From Methylosinus sp. Ce-a6 (GTDB lineage Bacteria > Pseudomonadota > Alphaproteobacteria > Rhizobiales > Beijerinckiaceae), in NCBI RefSeq assembly GCF_009811655.1, contig NZ_BGJX01000012.1, forward strand, positions 1-64,000: a DNA stretch of 64,000 nt, in the 5' to 3' direction. Positions 24,632 through 34,390 of the stretch are shown piece by piece. The number at the start of each line of letters is the position of its first letter. The stretch's first letter is position 1. Below the pieces are notes generated by a model that had not been told where the DNA came from, made no database searches, and saw only the letters and a program-made list of their open reading frames with translations. The position numbers and the translations under genes were made by a program.

Positions 24632-25516
24632 TCAGCCGAGCAGCTTGGCGATCTCCGACTTGAGCCCATCGGCTATGTCCTGACGCGCCAGGCCGAAGGC
24701 GAGATTGGCGGCCAAAAAGCCGAGCTTCGAGCCCGTGTCATAGGTCTTGCCGTCGAAACGCACGCCGTGGAAGGCCTGCGACGCGCTCAGCGCCACCATT
24801 CCGTCGGTGAGCTGAATCTCGCCGCCCGCGCCCTTCTCGCCCTTGGCCAGAATGTCGAATATCTCGGGCTGCAGAATATAGCGTCCGGAGATCATCAGAT
24901 TGCTCGGCGCGGTTCCGCGCGGCGGCTTCTCCACCATGCCGGTGATCTCGAAGCTCGCGCCGAAATCCGCGCCCACCGAGACGACGCCATATTGGTGCGT
25001 CTCCTCCGGCGGCACTTCCTCCACCGCTATGATATTGCCGCCGTGCCTCTCATAGGCCTCCACGGCCTGGGCGAGGCAGCGGCTCTTTTTCGGCCCATTG
25101 CCGAGCGTCACCATATCCGGCAGCAGCACGGCGAAGGGCTCGTCGCCGACGATCTCGCGCGCGCACCAGACTGCGTGGCCGAGCCCGAGCGGCGCCTGCT
25201 GGCGGGTGAAGCTGGTCGCGCCGGCGGCCGGCAGATCGGCGACGAGCGCCTCATATTCCTTCACCTTGCCGCGCTTCTTCAGCGTGTCCTCGAGCTCATA
25301 GGCGATGTCGAAATGATCCTCGATGACGCCCTTGTTGCGCCCCGTCACGAAAATGAAATGTTCCACGCCGGCCTCGCGCGCCTCGTCCACCACATGCTGG
25401 AGCACGGGGCGATCGACGACGGTGAGCATTTCCTTCGGAACCGCCTTGGTGGCGGGAAGGAAACGCGTGCCGAGACCTGCGACGGGGAAAACAGCCTTGC
25501 GAATAGGTTTGCTCAT
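24632..25516 (-). CDS. galU: UTP-glucose-1-phosphate uridylyltransferase
   Basis: Makes UDP-glucose from UTP and glucose-1-phosphate for surface polysaccharides and trehalose/glycan metabolism. The 294-residue product from the ATG at 25516 ([20 protein letters not shown]) has the nucleotidyltransferase signature [18 protein letters not shown]. It also shows [19 protein letters not shown] and GEIQLTDGM. Cytoplasmic. Divergent from galE across a 191-bp gap; together they would supply UDP-glucose and UDP-galactose. Confidence 0.95.
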   Translation of the reverse strand: MSKPIRKAVFPVAGLGTRFLPATKAVPKEMLTVVDRPVLQHVVDEAREAGVEHFIFVTGRNKGVIEDHFDIAYELEDTLKKRGKVKEYEALVADLPAAGATSFTRQQAPLGLGHAVWCAREIVGDEPFAVLLPDMVTLGNGPKKSRCLAQAVEAYERHGGNIIAVEEVPPEETHQYGVVSVGADFGASFEITGMVEKPPRGTAPSNLMISGRYILQPEIFDILAKGEKGAGGEIQLTDGMVALSASQAFHGVRFDGKTYDTGSKLGFLAANLAFGLARQDIADGLKSEIAKLLG

Positions 25517-25707
25517 GTTTAGTCCATTCGGAGCGAGTGTGACCCGAGCGCGAGATCGCGACGCCCGAGCCGAATTTCGGAAAAGTCGAAATCGATTTTC
25601 CCCGCAATGGCGACGGACGAGCGCCCAGTCCACGCCGGGTCAGAATTCGTCCTTAACCATTGCCCGTTAATTTCCCGTGAGGAAGCTTCGAGCAGGAATT
25701 GCGCGGA

Positions 25708-26694
25708 ATGACCATTCTCGTGACCGGCGGCGCCGGCTATATCGGAAGCCATATGACGCTCGATCTGCTCGATTCGGGCGAAGACGTCGTCGTGCTGGAC
25801 GACCTCTCCACGGGGTTTCGTTGGGCGGTCCCGGAGCAGGTTCCGCTCATTGTCGGCGATTTCGGCGACGAAGCGCTGCTGCGCGACCTCTTCGCCCGCC
25901 ATGCGATCGAATCGATCATCCATTTCGCCGCCAAGATCGTGGTGCCCGACTCCGTCGCCGATCCGCTCGGCTATTATCTGAACAATACGGCGAAAGCGCG
26001 GGCGCTGCTGGCGGGCGCCGTGGCGGCGGGCGTGAAGCGTTTCATCTTCTCCTCGACCGCGGCGGTCTATGGCGATCCGGAGCGCAATCCGGTGACGGAG
26101 GACGAGAGCCTGAAGCCGGTCTCGCCCTATGGCCGCTCGAAGCTGATGGTCGAGTGGATGCTCGAGGACGTGTCGCGGGCGCATGACCTCTCCTATGTAG
26201 CGCTGCGCTATTTCAACGTCGCGGGCGCCGACCCCGAAGGCCGCTCCGGCCAGTCGACGCCGAGGGCCACCCATCTCATCAAGGTCGCGGTGCAGGCGGC
26301 GCTGGGGCTGCGGCCCGGAATACAGGTGTTCGGGACCGATTATCCGACGCCCGACGGCACCTGCCTGCGCGACTATATCCATGTCACCGATCTCGCCCGC
26401 GCCCATCTCGACGCGCTGCGCCATCTGCGCGGGGGAGGGGAGAGCCTCGTCTGCAATTGCGGCTATGCGCATGGCTTCTCGGTGCTCGAGGTCATCGATA
26501 CGGTCAAGCGCGTCTCGGGCGTCGATTTTCCGGTCGAATTCGCCGGGCGCAGGCCGGGCGATCCGGCCGCGATCGTCGCCGCCAACGATCGCATCCGCTC
26601 GCGGCTCGGCTGGACGCCCCGCTACGACGATCTCGAGACCATCGTGCGTCAGGCGCTCGACTGGGAGCGCAAGCTCGCCGCGCGCAGCATCTGA
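25708..26694 (+). CDS. galE: UDP-glucose 4-epimerase
   Basis: Short-chain dehydrogenase family epimerase interconverting UDP-glucose and UDP-galactose with bound NAD. The 328 residues from the ATG at 25708 show the Rossmann motif GGAGYIGSH (residues 7-15), the catalytic Ser-Tyr-Lys set (SSTAAVYG, YGRSK), and family phrases LRYFNVAGADPEG and CLRDYIHVTDLARAH. A TTG three codons earlier is less likely. Divergent from galU, probably with a shared regulatory gap. Confidence 0.94.
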   Translation: MTILVTGGAGYIGSHMTLDLLDSGEDVVVLDDLSTGFRWAVPEQVPLIVGDFGDEALLRDLFARHAIESIIHFAAKIVVPDSVADPLGYYLNNTAKARALLAGAVAAGVKRFIFSSTAAVYGDPERNPVTEDESLKPVSPYGRSKLMVEWMLEDVSRAHDLSYVALRYFNVAGADPEGRSGQSTPRATHLIKVAVQAALGLRPGIQVFGTDYPTPDGTCLRDYIHVTDLARAHLDALRHLRGGGESLVCNCGYAHGFSVLEVIDTVKRVSGVDFPVEFAGRRPGDPAAIVAANDRIRSRLGWTPRYDDLETIVRQALDWERKLAARSI

Positions 26695-26796
26695 ATACGA
26701 CTATTTGTGCAATGAATGAGCTTGCGCCGTGCAGGACGAGGCGCTCATGTCGCGGCGCAGGCCCGCTCTAATCGGAGCGGCGTCGCCGGCGATCCG

Positions 26797-27729
26797 TCAT
26801 TCGAGACCGGGCTGCTCCCAGGGCGGAACGGGCGCGAAACGGCGCAGGAGCTCGTCGACCGCCGTTCTGACTTTCGGCGCCATATCCTTGGCGCGCGGCC
26901 AGAGAGCGTGGATCGGCGCGGGCTCCGTCGCCTCGGCGAGCAGCGATTCGAGCCGTCCGCTCTTCAAATCTTGGTCGACGAGCCAGAGGGGCAGAAGCGC
27001 GAGGCCGGCGCCGGCCAGCGCCGCGTCGCGCAGCGCTTCGCCATGGCCGAGCCTGTGCCGCGGCCGAACATCGATCTCGGTCGCCGCGCCGTCCTCTCCG
27101 CGCAGGCGCCAGGGAAACGTCCGGCCGTCGCGCGAAAAGGCGATGCAATCATGTCCGGCGATCTCGGCGGGCGTTTTCGGCCGCCCGCGCGCGTCGAGAT
27201 AGGCGGGAGCGGCGCAAAGAAGCGCGCGCTGCGTCCCGAGCTTGCGGCCGATGAGGGTCGCGAGATCGCCGGGCTCGCCGAGCCGAACGACGAGATCGAC
27301 GCCTTCCTCCACCAGCAGCACATTGCGGTCGGTGAAGGAGACGTCGAGGTCGAGCTCGGCATGGCGCCGCGCGAGCTCCAAAAGCGCCGGCATGACCCAC
27401 AGCCGCCCGAAGGCGATCGGCAGGCTGACGCGCAGCAGGCCGCCGACCGTCTGACGCCGGGACGCCAAAAGCGCCTCTGCGCTCTCGAGCTCGGCCAGGA
27501 CTTTCAGGCAGCTCTCGTAATAGGCGCGCCCATCCGCGGTCAGTCCGAGGCTGCGCGTCGTGCGGTCGAGGAGGCGCGCGCCGAGTCTCTCCTCGAGCCG
27601 GCCGACTGTTTTGGCGACAGCGGATTTCGAGAGGCCCATCTGCGCCGCGGCGGCCGTGAAGCTTCCCGATTGCGCAGAATGGACGAAAGCGGCGACGCCG
27701 GAGAGATGCGAACGCGGGTCGAGGCTCAT
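26797..27729 (-). CDS. LysR-family transcriptional regulator
   Basis: The 310-residue product begins at the ATG at 27729 (MSLDPRSHLSGVAAFVHSAQ). The winged helix-turn-helix (SFTAAAAQMGLSKSAVAKTV, residues 22-41) precedes LDRTTRSLGLTADGRAYYES, typical of the CrgA/DsdC-like LysR subgroup. The effector domain follows (LLRVSLPIAFGRLWVMPAL). The open frame extends upstream to 28941 only because it is antisense to the next gene. It is divergent from a quinone-reductase-like gene and very probably regulates it. Confidence 0.88.
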   Translation of the reverse strand: MSLDPRSHLSGVAAFVHSAQSGSFTAAAAQMGLSKSAVAKTVGRLEERLGARLLDRTTRSLGLTADGRAYYESCLKVLAELESAEALLASRRQTVGGLLRVSLPIAFGRLWVMPALLELARRHAELDLDVSFTDRNVLLVEEGVDLVVRLGEPGDLATLIGRKLGTQRALLCAAPAYLDARGRPKTPAEIAGHDCIAFSRDGRTFPWRLRGEDGAATEIDVRPRHRLGHGEALRDAALAGAGLALLPLWLVDQDLKSGRLESLLAEATEPAPIHALWPRAKDMAPKVRTAVDELLRRFAPVPPWEQPGLE

Positions 27730-27763
27730 CCCATCGATCCTTTGACGACAATATCGCGGAAAT

Positions 27764-27779
27764 GCTCGTCCAAATGAGC
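27764..27779. promoter_or_regulatory. Inverted repeat in the LysR/oxidoreductase divergent gap
   Basis: GCTC-N8-GAGC, 35 bp from the LysR start and 86 bp from the oxidoreductase start; a plausible LysR-type operator by position. A partial TTGAC...GTCAA pair (about 27742-27803) surrounds it. Weak call. Confidence 0.3.
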
Positions 27780-27864
27780 GCCATGCGCGAAGGACGATTG
27801 TCAATACAGTCCTCGCCGGATGCGACCGCCGTCCCGGCGGCCGCCCGACGAAAGGAAAAGTCTC

Positions 27865-28896
27865 ATGAGCGGTTCGATGCGCGTCTGGCGTCTGCGCCAA
27901 TTCGGTGTCGACAATCTCGAACGGGCCGACATCCCGATTCCGCCCGTCGGCGAGGGCGAGCTTCTGATCCGCGTCGCGGCCGTGTCGCTGAACTATCGCG
28001 ACAGCCTGGTCGCGGAGGGTCGACTCCTCGCCGAGCCGCCCGCCTTGCCGTTCACGCCGGTCTCGGACTTCGCGGGCGCCGTCGTGGAGACGGGCGCGGG
28101 CGTGACGCGTTTTCGCGTCGGCGATCGCGTGATGGGGAATTTCTGGACGCGCTGGATCGACGGGGAGCCGCCCGTCTCGCTGTGCCGCTACGGCGAATCG
28201 CTCGGCGGTCCGCTGCCCGGCGCGCTCGCCGATTACATCGTGCTGCCCGAGACGGTCGCCGTGCGTTCGCCGTCCTCGCTCTCGGACGAGCAGGCCTCGA
28301 CGCTGCCCATCGCGGCGCTGACCGCCTGGTTCGCCCTGGTGGAGACAGGACGCCTCGCGGCGGGCGAGAGCGTGCTGATCCAGGGAACGGGCGGCGTCTC
28401 GCTGTTCGGCCTGCAGATCGCGCGCGCGCTCGGAGCAAGGACGATCGTCCTCTCGCGAGACGCCGCCAAGCTGCGCCGGGTCGAGGCGCTCGGCGCCGAT
28501 CATGGCGTCGACACGTCGCAGACGCCCGAATGGTCCGCTGCGGTCCTCGCTTTGACGGACGGACGGGGCGTGAACCATATTCTCGAGACGATCGGCGGCG
28601 ACAATCTTCGCCGCTCGATGGAAGCCCTGGCGAGCGGAGGCCGCATCTCGCAGATCGGCCTGCTCGCGGGCGAGACGCTCCAATTCCCGGCCCTGCCGTT
28701 CATGCTGCGGCGGGCCATATTGCAAGGCGTCGCCGTCGGCCACAGACGCGCCTTCGAGGATCTCGTCGAGGCGATCGACCGCTTGGCCATCGCGCCGGTC
28801 GTCGACCACGTCTATGGTTTCGACGAGGCGCCCAAAGCCTTCGCTCATCTCGGGCGAGGCCCATTCGGCAAGGTGATCGTCTCGATGGCGCGCTGA
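27865..28896 (+). CDS. Zinc-independent MDR-family NAD(P)H oxidoreductase (quinone reductase-like)
   Basis: Medium-chain dehydrogenase/reductase of 343 residues starting at the ATG at 27865 with AAGGAAAAG upstream. The GroES-like N-terminal half has VSLNYRDSLVAEGR and FTPVSDFAGAVVETG. The nucleotide-binding half has VLIQGTGGVSLFGLQIARALGA and shows no structural-zinc cysteine cluster, placing it with quinone oxidoreductase-like MDRs. A typical C-terminal GFDEAPKAFAHLGRGPFGKVV-type ending is present (GKVIVSMAR). Substrate unknown. Divergent from a LysR regulator. Confidence 0.87.
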   Translation: MSGSMRVWRLRQFGVDNLERADIPIPPVGEGELLIRVAAVSLNYRDSLVAEGRLLAEPPALPFTPVSDFAGAVVETGAGVTRFRVGDRVMGNFWTRWIDGEPPVSLCRYGESLGGPLPGALADYIVLPETVAVRSPSSLSDEQASTLPIAALTAWFALVETGRLAAGESVLIQGTGGVSLFGLQIARALGARTIVLSRDAAKLRRVEALGADHGVDTSQTPEWSAAVLALTDGRGVNHILETIGGDNLRRSMEALASGGRISQIGLLAGETLQFPALPFMLRRAILQGVAVGHRRAFEDLVEAIDRLAIAPVVDHVYGFDEAPKAFAHLGRGPFGKVIVSMAR

Positions 28897-28909
28897 CGCG
28901 CGCGCGTCA
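28894..28909. terminator. Perfect 16-bp palindrome containing both stop codons
   Basis: TGACGCGCGCGCGTCA. Its first three bases are the stop of the plus-strand oxidoreductase and its last three are the stop of the minus-strand ppc. It could be a weak shared hairpin, but there is no T run. Confidence 0.4.
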
Positions 28910-31666
28910 CCCCGTATTGCGCAGGCCGGCGGCGACGCCATTGATGGACATCAATATGCCCTGGCGGATGTCGTCGCCGGTCTGGCCGCCGCGCCAGCGG
29001 CGAATGAGCTCCACCTGCAGATAGTTGAGCGGCGCTATATAGGGGAAGCGGTGATGCAGCGAGCGGGCGAGCGCCGGATTGTCGGCGAGCCGCTGGCTCG
29101 ATCCCGTGACGTCGGCGAGCGCGCGATTGGCGCGCGTCCATTCCGCTTCGATCTCGCCATAGATGCGCTCGGCCAGCGTCTGGTCCGGCGCCAGCCCGGC
29201 GTAATGACGCGCGATCGAGAGATCCGTCTTGGAGAGGATCATGTCGATATTGGAGAGCAGCGTGCGGAAGAAGGGCCATTCGCGATACATGCGCTTCAAC
29301 AATTCGAGCCTCACGCCATCGTCGCCGTCGAGGAAGCGCGCGATCGCCGAGCCGAATCCATACCAGCCGGGAAGGGCGAGGCGCGCCTGGCCCCAGGAGA
29401 AGCTCCAGGGAATGGCGCGCAGATCCTCGATCTTGCGCGAGGGCTTGCGCGAGGCCGGCCGCGAGCCGATGTTGAGCGAGGCGATCTCGGAGATCGGCGT
29501 CGAGGCGAAGAAATAATCGACGAAGCCCGGCGTCTCGTAGACGAGGCCGCGATAGGCGTCCATGCCCCATTGCGCGAGCTTTTCCGCGACCTCGAGGAAT
29601 TCCGGCGGCGGCGACTTGCTGTGCGAGAGCAAGGTCGCCTCGAGCGTCGCGGCGACGAGCAGCTCGAGATTGATGCGGCCGATCTGCGGATTGGCGTATT
29701 TCGCGGCGATCACCTCGCCTTGCTCGGTCAGGCGGATCTGCCCGTTCACCGTGCCCGGCGGCTGCGCGAGAATCGCGTCATAGCTCGGGCCGCCGCCGCG
29801 TCCCACAGTGCCGCCGCGTCCATGGAAAAGGCGCATGGCGATGGAGGGCAGGCCCGCGAAGAACTCCGCGAGCGCGGTGGAGGCGCGATAGAGCTCCCAT
29901 ATGCTCGCGAGAATGCCGCCGTCCTTGTTGCTGTCGGAATAGCCCAGCATGATGTCCTGCTGCGCGCCCGAATTGGTGACGAGCTTGACGATTCCCGGCA
30001 GCGCATAGAAGTCGCGCATGATGCCGGCGGCGTTGCGCAGATCGCCGATCGTCTCGAACAGCGGCACGATGATGAGTTCGGCGGCGACGAGTCCGGCGTC
30101 GCGCGGATCGAGCGTGCCGCGCATCATGCCGCATTCCTTCTGCAGCAGCAGCACTTCCAAGAGATCGCTCACCGTCTCCGTATGGCTGACGATGTAGTGG
30201 CGGATCGACTCGTGGCCATAGGTCTTGCGCATTTCGGCGGCGCGCTCGAAGATCGCGAGCTCGCTCGCCGTATCCTCGCTATAGTCGGCGTCGACGAGCC
30301 GCACCGGGCGCGGATCGCCGAGGAGGCGCAGCAGCAATTGCCGCTTCTCGTCCTCGGCGAGAGCGGCGTAGTCCGGCGCGACGCGCGCCTCTTTCAGCAG
30401 CTCGGCGATCGTCTGCTCGTGACGATCGGAGCTCTGCCGCAAATCCACTGTCGCGAGATGAAAGCCGAAGACTTCCGCCGCGCGGATCAAGGGCTCGAGG
30501 CGCTGCGTCGCGATCACCTCGCTGTGATGGCAGCGCAGCGAATCGTCGACGATCTCGAGATCGGCGAGGAAGGCGCGCGGATTGGGATAGGGATTCGCCG
30601 GCGTCACGGCGTGGCGCTGCGCCTGCTGGCCGGTCAGCTCCTCGAGCGTCGCGGCGAGGCGCGCGTAGACGCCGATCAGCGCGCGGCGATAGGGCTCGTC
30701 GTCGCGATGCGGATTGTCGTCGCCAGAGCGCGCCGCGAGCTGCTCCAGCGCCTGGCTGCAGCCGGCGTAGCGGCGCGAGATCGAGAGCTCGGCGCCGAGC
30801 TCATGCACTTCGTTGAGATAGAAGCGCAGCGCCGTCTCGCTCTGCATGCGCAGCGCATTGGCGAGAGAATCGGCGCGCACATTGGGATTGCCGTCGCGGT
30901 CGCCGCCGACCCAGGTGCCCATGCGCAGGAAGGGCGGAATGCGCAAGCCGTCGAGCCGCTCCTCTATCTCGGCGTAGAGCAGAGGAATCTGGCGCAGGAA
31001 GGTGCTGCGGTAGTAGCTCAGCGTGTTGGCGATCTCGTCGCGCACGGTGAGCCGCGCCTGCCGCAACAGCTCGGTCTGCCAGAGCTGCGAGACGCGGGCG
31101 CGGAGTTGCAGCTCGTTGCGGGCGAGCTCCGTCTTGTCGCGCGCGTGCTGGCGCGCGATCAGCAGCGCGGAGATGGCGTGCTCGGCGTCGAGCAGGCTTT
31201 TCCGCCGCACTTCCGTCGGATGGGCGGTGAGCACCGGCGACACCCAGCCGTTGGAGAGCACCTGAGCCACCTTGCCGGGGCCGATCGACGCCTTGCGCAG
31301 ATGCGCGAAAGTATTGGCGAGGCTCGGCTCGGCGGAGCCTTCTTCGCCGAGCAGCGGATGCAGGTCCTCGGCGATATTGGCGAGATGGGAGAAATAGCTG
31401 AAGGCGCGGATGACGGTGACGGCCTCGCTCGCCGAGAGCGAGCGCAAGAGCGCCTCGAGCTTGTGGTCGGCCTCGAGGTCGCCATTGCGGCTCACCGCGA
31501 CGGAGAGGCGGCGGATCGTCTCTATGCGCTCGAAGGCGGCGACGCCCTCCTGCTCGCGCACCGTATCGCCGAGCAGGCGGCCGAGCAGGCGAATGTCGGC
31601 GAGCAGCGACTGGTCGTCGAGCTGGGCGGAGGAGCTGAAATTGGCGGCGTCTGTTTCGACTTGCAT
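28907..31666 (-). CDS. ppc: Phosphoenolpyruvate carboxylase
   Basis: Fixes bicarbonate onto PEP to give oxaloacetate; anaplerotic, and in serine-cycle methylotrophs a main C1 assimilation step. The 919-residue protein has the conserved catalytic segments [16 protein letters not shown] (catalytic His near residue 145), [31 protein letters not shown] and [14 protein letters not shown]. It ends [10 protein letters not shown], the invariant C-terminus of the family. The N-terminus lacks the plant-type phosphorylation Ser motif. Cytoplasmic tetramer expected. Starts at the ATG at 31666. Monocistronic by position. Confidence 0.96.
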   Translation of the reverse strand: MQVETDAANFSSSAQLDDQSLLADIRLLGRLLGDTVREQEGVAAFERIETIRRLSVAVSRNGDLEADHKLEALLRSLSASEAVTVIRAFSYFSHLANIAEDLHPLLGEEGSAEPSLANTFAHLRKASIGPGKVAQVLSNGWVSPVLTAHPTEVRRKSLLDAEHAISALLIARQHARDKTELARNELQLRARVSQLWQTELLRQARLTVRDEIANTLSYYRSTFLRQIPLLYAEIEERLDGLRIPPFLRMGTWVGGDRDGNPNVRADSLANALRMQSETALRFYLNEVHELGAELSISRRYAGCSQALEQLAARSGDDNPHRDDEPYRRALIGVYARLAATLEELTGQQAQRHAVTPANPYPNPRAFLADLEIVDDSLRCHHSEVIATQRLEPLIRAAEVFGFHLATVDLRQSSDRHEQTIAELLKEARVAPDYAALAEDEKRQLLLRLLGDPRPVRLVDADYSEDTASELAIFERAAEMRKTYGHESIRHYIVSHTETVSDLLEVLLLQKECGMMRGTLDPRDAGLVAAELIIVPLFETIGDLRNAAGIMRDFYALPGIVKLVTNSGAQQDIMLGYSDSNKDGGILASIWELYRASTALAEFFAGLPSIAMRLFHGRGGTVGRGGGPSYDAILAQPPGTVNGQIRLTEQGEVIAAKYANPQIGRINLELLVAATLEATLLSHSKSPPPEFLEVAEKLAQWGMDAYRGLVYETPGFVDYFFASTPISEIASLNIGSRPASRKPSRKIEDLRAIPWSFSWGQARLALPGWYGFGSAIARFLDGDDGVRLELLKRMYREWPFFRTLLSNIDMILSKTDLSIARHYAGLAPDQTLAERIYGEIEAEWTRANRALADVTGSSQRLADNPALARSLHHRFPYIAPLNYLQVELIRRWRGGQTGDDIRQGILMSINGVAAGLRNTG

Positions 31667-31816
31667 ATGGGGCGTCGATCCTCGGGCGGGGGCGCCGATA
31701 GGCGCGGTAAGTGAAGGCAGCTATAGCAGATTTTGGAGGGGGGCGGTGTGGGCGAGGATGGGCGCCCTAGGCTCGGCTTTCGATACGAAGGCGACATTCG
31801 GGACCACATGCGCCGA

Positions 31817-32137
31817 TCATCGAGCCGAAAATCCCCCATGCTCCGCGATTGCGGCAGCGTCCCGCGCGCCATGCAGCACACGCACGATAATGACCTCGGT
31901 CGCGGTGACGGCATAGTAGATCGCGTAACTGCGGTGAAACGTCACGCGCAGGCCGCGCGCCAGTCGATCGCGCGAAGTCCCTGCCGAGGGAAAGTCGAGC
32001 AAGACCGCGCAAGTGGTCTCGATCTTGTCGAGCAACCGCGTCGCGGCCGCCTCCGAGTCTGCGGCGACATAAGCCCAGATTTCGGCGAGATCGGCTTCCG
32101 CCGCATCGGTCAGGCGGAGAAACAGCGGCTCGCCAAT
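31817..32137 (-). CDS. ParE/RelE-superfamily toxin
   Basis: Small toxin-type protein of about 100 residues: LRLTDAAEADLAEIWAYVAA, LLDKIETTCAVLLDFPSAGT, LRVTFHRSYAIYYAVTATEV and IIVRVLHGARD fit the ParE fold. It follows a ribbon-helix-helix antitoxin and overlaps it. No ATG, GTG or TTG lies in frame near the expected start. A GAGGGAGGAAA ribosome site points at an ATT at 32137 or a CTG at 32125, so start and expression level are uncertain; rare-start or leaky coupling to the antitoxin is possible. The next in-frame TTG is far upstream, inside the antitoxin gene. Confidence 0.75.
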   Translation of the reverse strand: MGEPLFLRLTDAAEADLAEIWAYVAADSEAAATRLLDKIETTCAVLLDFPSAGTSRDRLARGLRVTFHRSYAIYYAVTATEVIIVRVLHGARDAAAIAEHGGFSAR

Positions 32138-32397
32138 AGTTTCCTCCCTCGCGCGATGATGCTGTCGGCGTCGAATTTCTTCACGCGGCCTGCGGCGACG
32201 TCGGCGAGCCCTTTGTCGATGTCGGCCTTCAGCGCGGCCAGCTCCTGAAGCTGTAAGGCGCGCTTGATTTTCCAATCACGGATGGCTTCGCGGATGACTT
32301 CGCTGGTCGAGGCGTAGTCGCCATCGGCGACGGCGCTTTTGACTACGGCGGCCATGTCGGTCGGCAGCGTGATGGTGAGCCGTTCGATCTCGGCCAT
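32110..32397 (-). CDS. ParD-like ribbon-helix-helix antitoxin
   Basis: The 95-residue product starts at the ATG at 32397 with AGGAGG in front. The N-terminal ribbon-helix-helix is EIERLTITLPTDMAAVVKSAVADG followed by YASTSEVIREAIRDWK. The C-terminal half (LKADIDKGLADVAAGRVKKF) would wrap the toxin. It precedes and overlaps the ParE-type gene, the usual antitoxin-first order. Autoregulation is suggested by a direct repeat just upstream. Confidence 0.85.
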   Translation of the reverse strand: MAEIERLTITLPTDMAAVVKSAVADGDYASTSEVIREAIRDWKIKRALQLQELAALKADIDKGLADVAAGRVKKFDADSIIARGRKLLASRCFSA

Positions 32398-32421
32398 GGG
32401 CGGCCTCCTGTCAAATGAGCG

Positions 32422-32439
32422 ATCATACTTTATCATACT
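32422..32439 (-). promoter_or_regulatory. Antitoxin operator/promoter direct repeat
   Basis: AGTATGAT repeated twice on the minus strand with 10-bp periodicity, 25 bp upstream of the parD-like start. Same-face spacing suits a ribbon-helix-helix dimer pair, and TATGAT could serve as the -10 element. Confidence 0.5.
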
Positions 32440-32651
32440 ATTGACAGATTGCGAGGGCGAAACGGCCGTGGCAGTCGCAAAGGTCTTCTGAATTCCGCGG
32501 CAAGCATTTTATGCAAAGCGTGTTTTTCTCCCCCGCTGGCGGAAGCTTCCCCATGCGCGCCGCATCCTCGCCGACCCGCTCCCTCCCTTGTCCGCCCCGC
32601 CCGTCCGACTTATAGACCTCGCTGCGGCCGTAACCTCACGAGTTCACGAGA

Positions 32652-33182
32652 ATGGAAGACGCGTCCTCGATTCTGATCCCCGCCGCCGTCGGCGCGCTGC
32701 TCGGCGCGGCTTTCGCCTTTCTCGCCCGCTGGTCGGAGCGTTATCCGCGGGCCGGCTCCCGCCGCGCGCTCGCCTATGGGCTCGTCGCTTGCGCCGCGCT
32801 CTATGTCGGCCTCTCCTTCGCCTCGGACGATCCCAAGGCCTGGTTCGGCATAGAGATGACCGGCTTCGCCATCTTCGGCTCCTTCGCGCTGCTCGGCCTC
32901 ATCGGCTCGCCCTGGTGGCTGGCGGTCGGCTTCGCGCTGCATCCGCTCTGGCATCTGCAGTTCCATTATCTGGGCACGGGCGCGGCGTTCGCGCCGGCCT
33001 GGTTCACGCTCGGCCTCACCGGTTTCGATCTGGCCGTCGTCGCCTATGTCGTCTATGCCATTCTGCGCGGGACCGACCCCGCGCTCCAGCGCAAGGCGCG
33101 GCCCTCGGCCCTCGGCGGCGGCGACGAGCCGGATCGTCCGCTGACGCGCAACGAGCGCCGCCTCGCCAAAAAACCCCGCTGA
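32652..33182 (+). CDS. Integral membrane protein (DUF6010-like)
   Basis: The 176-residue product has four or five membrane helices (about residues 8-24, 43-60, 68-88, 91-108 and 113-135) and a cytoplasmic basic tail ([13 protein letters not shown]). Conserved-looking polar residues within helices include [10 protein letters not shown], reminiscent of the DUF6010 family, but I recognise it only tentatively. It lies 29 bp before bioB and may be co-transcribed with it; a role in biotin metabolism is not implied by its sequence. Confidence 0.65.
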   Translation: MEDASSILIPAAVGALLGAAFAFLARWSERYPRAGSRRALAYGLVACAALYVGLSFASDDPKAWFGIEMTGFAIFGSFALLGLIGSPWWLAVGFALHPLWHLQFHYLGTGAAFAPAWFTLGLTGFDLAVVAYVVYAILRGTDPALQRKARPSALGGGDEPDRPLTRNERRLAKKPR

Positions 33183-33211
33183 ACCGCAACGCTCGAGGAA
33201 GGCGCCGCCCG

Positions 33212-34198
33212 ATGAACGCTCCCGCCGATTTCACTCTCCGTCACGACTGGACGCTGGAGGAGATCGTCGCCATCCATGATTCGCCTCTGCTCGAGCTCGT
33301 CGCGCGGGCGAGCGCGCTGCACAGCCGCTTCTTCGATCCCAATGACGTGCAGAAGGCGGCGCTGCTCAGCATCAAGACCGGCGGCTGTCCGGAGAATTGC
33401 TCCTATTGCTCGCAATCGGCGCATCACCGCGAGGTCAAGCTCGACCGCGTCGAGCTGATGCAGGTGGACGAGGTGCTCGGCGCCGCCGCGCGCGCGCGGG
33501 AGGCGGGGGCCGATCGCTTCTGCATGGGCGCGGCCTGGCGGCAGGCGCCCAGGGGCGAGCGTTTCGAGGCCGTGCTCCAAATGGTGCGCGGCGTGCGCGC
33601 GCTCGGCATGGAGGCCTGCGTCACCCTCGGAATGCTCGACGACGGGCAGGCGAAGTCGCTCGTGGAGGCGGGTCTCACCGCCTATAATCACAATCTCGAC
33701 ACCGGGCCGGAATTCTACGGCGAGATCGTCACCACCCGCACTTATGAGGATCGCCTGCAGACGCTCGCCGCCGTGCGGCGCGCCGGCATCGAAATGTGCT
33801 GCGGCGGCATCATCGGCATGGGCGAGAGCGTGCGCGACCGCGCCCATATGCTGCAAGTGCTGGCCTCCTTCGATCCGCATCCCGAGAGCGTGCCGATCAA
33901 CGCGCTCGCCGCGATCGAAGGCACGCCGCTCGCCGGCCGGCCGCCCGTCGATTCGCTGGAGCTCGTGCGCATGATCGCGACGACGCGCATCCTCATGCCC
34001 AAGTCGCGGGTGCGCCTGTCGGCGGGCCGCTCGAGCCTTTCGCGCGAGGCGCAGATCCTGTGTCTCGTGGCCGGCGCCAACTCGATTTTCTACGGCGAGA
34101 AGCTGCTGACGGCCGATAATGCGGGCGTCGACTCCGACGCGGCCTTGTTCTCTGCGCTAGCGGCTCGAGGCGAGGGCGCCTGCGCGGCGAAGCGATAG
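33212..34198 (+). CDS. bioB: Biotin synthase
   Basis: Radical-SAM enzyme inserting sulfur into dethiobiotin, the last step of biotin synthesis. The ATG at 33212 gives 328 residues; the longer open frame upstream overlaps the membrane-protein gene. Radical-SAM cluster motif in [16 protein letters not shown], then [42 protein letters not shown] and [22 protein letters not shown], all BioB signatures including the Arg ligand of the auxiliary cluster. No other bio genes are adjacent. Confidence 0.96.
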   Translation: MNAPADFTLRHDWTLEEIVAIHDSPLLELVARASALHSRFFDPNDVQKAALLSIKTGGCPENCSYCSQSAHHREVKLDRVELMQVDEVLGAAARAREAGADRFCMGAAWRQAPRGERFEAVLQMVRGVRALGMEACVTLGMLDDGQAKSLVEAGLTAYNHNLDTGPEFYGEIVTTRTYEDRLQTLAAVRRAGIEMCCGGIIGMGESVRDRAHMLQVLASFDPHPESVPINALAAIEGTPLAGRPPVDSLELVRMIATTRILMPKSRVRLSAGRSSLSREAQILCLVAGANSIFYGEKLLTADNAGVDSDAALFSALAARGEGACAAKR

Positions 34199-34284
34199 GG
34201 GCCTGGCGCTACCTCGCCCTCATGCCGAGGAGGCTCCGCAGGAGCCGTCTTAAAAGCACGAGGGCGAGCTCCAGGACGCGGAAT

Positions 34285-34343
34285 GAAGGTTTCCTCGTCC
34301 TTCGAGACGCCGATTCGCGGCTCCTCAGGATGAGGAAACCTTC
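34285..34343. repeat. 59-bp dispersed inverted repeat
   Basis: Perfect 12-bp ends (GAAGGTTTCCTC and GAGGAAACCTTC) enclosing TCCTTCGAGACGCC and GGCTCCTCAGGAT, which also pair partly. Elements with the CCTCGTCCTTCGAGACGC / CTCAGGATGAGG theme are widely dispersed in Hyphomicrobiales. It lies between bioB and aroE. Confidence 0.8.
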
Positions 34344-34390
34344 ACCCCAACCATCCCGTAGCGGATGGGGTATATGCGGGGAACGAAAAC

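Noticed and set aside
25645..25675. A second TTAA...TTAA pair resembling a CtrA box before galE
   Set aside because: The spacing between the TTAA words is 10, not 7, and no cell-cycle gene follows.
27730..28941. Upstream extension of the LysR frame to give 714 residues
   Set aside because: The extra part is antisense to the oxidoreductase gene; the LysR N-terminus begins cleanly at 27729.
29051..31714. An 887-codon open frame on the plus strand
   Set aside because: Antisense to ppc; no recognisable domain and a composition typical of reversed GC-rich codons.
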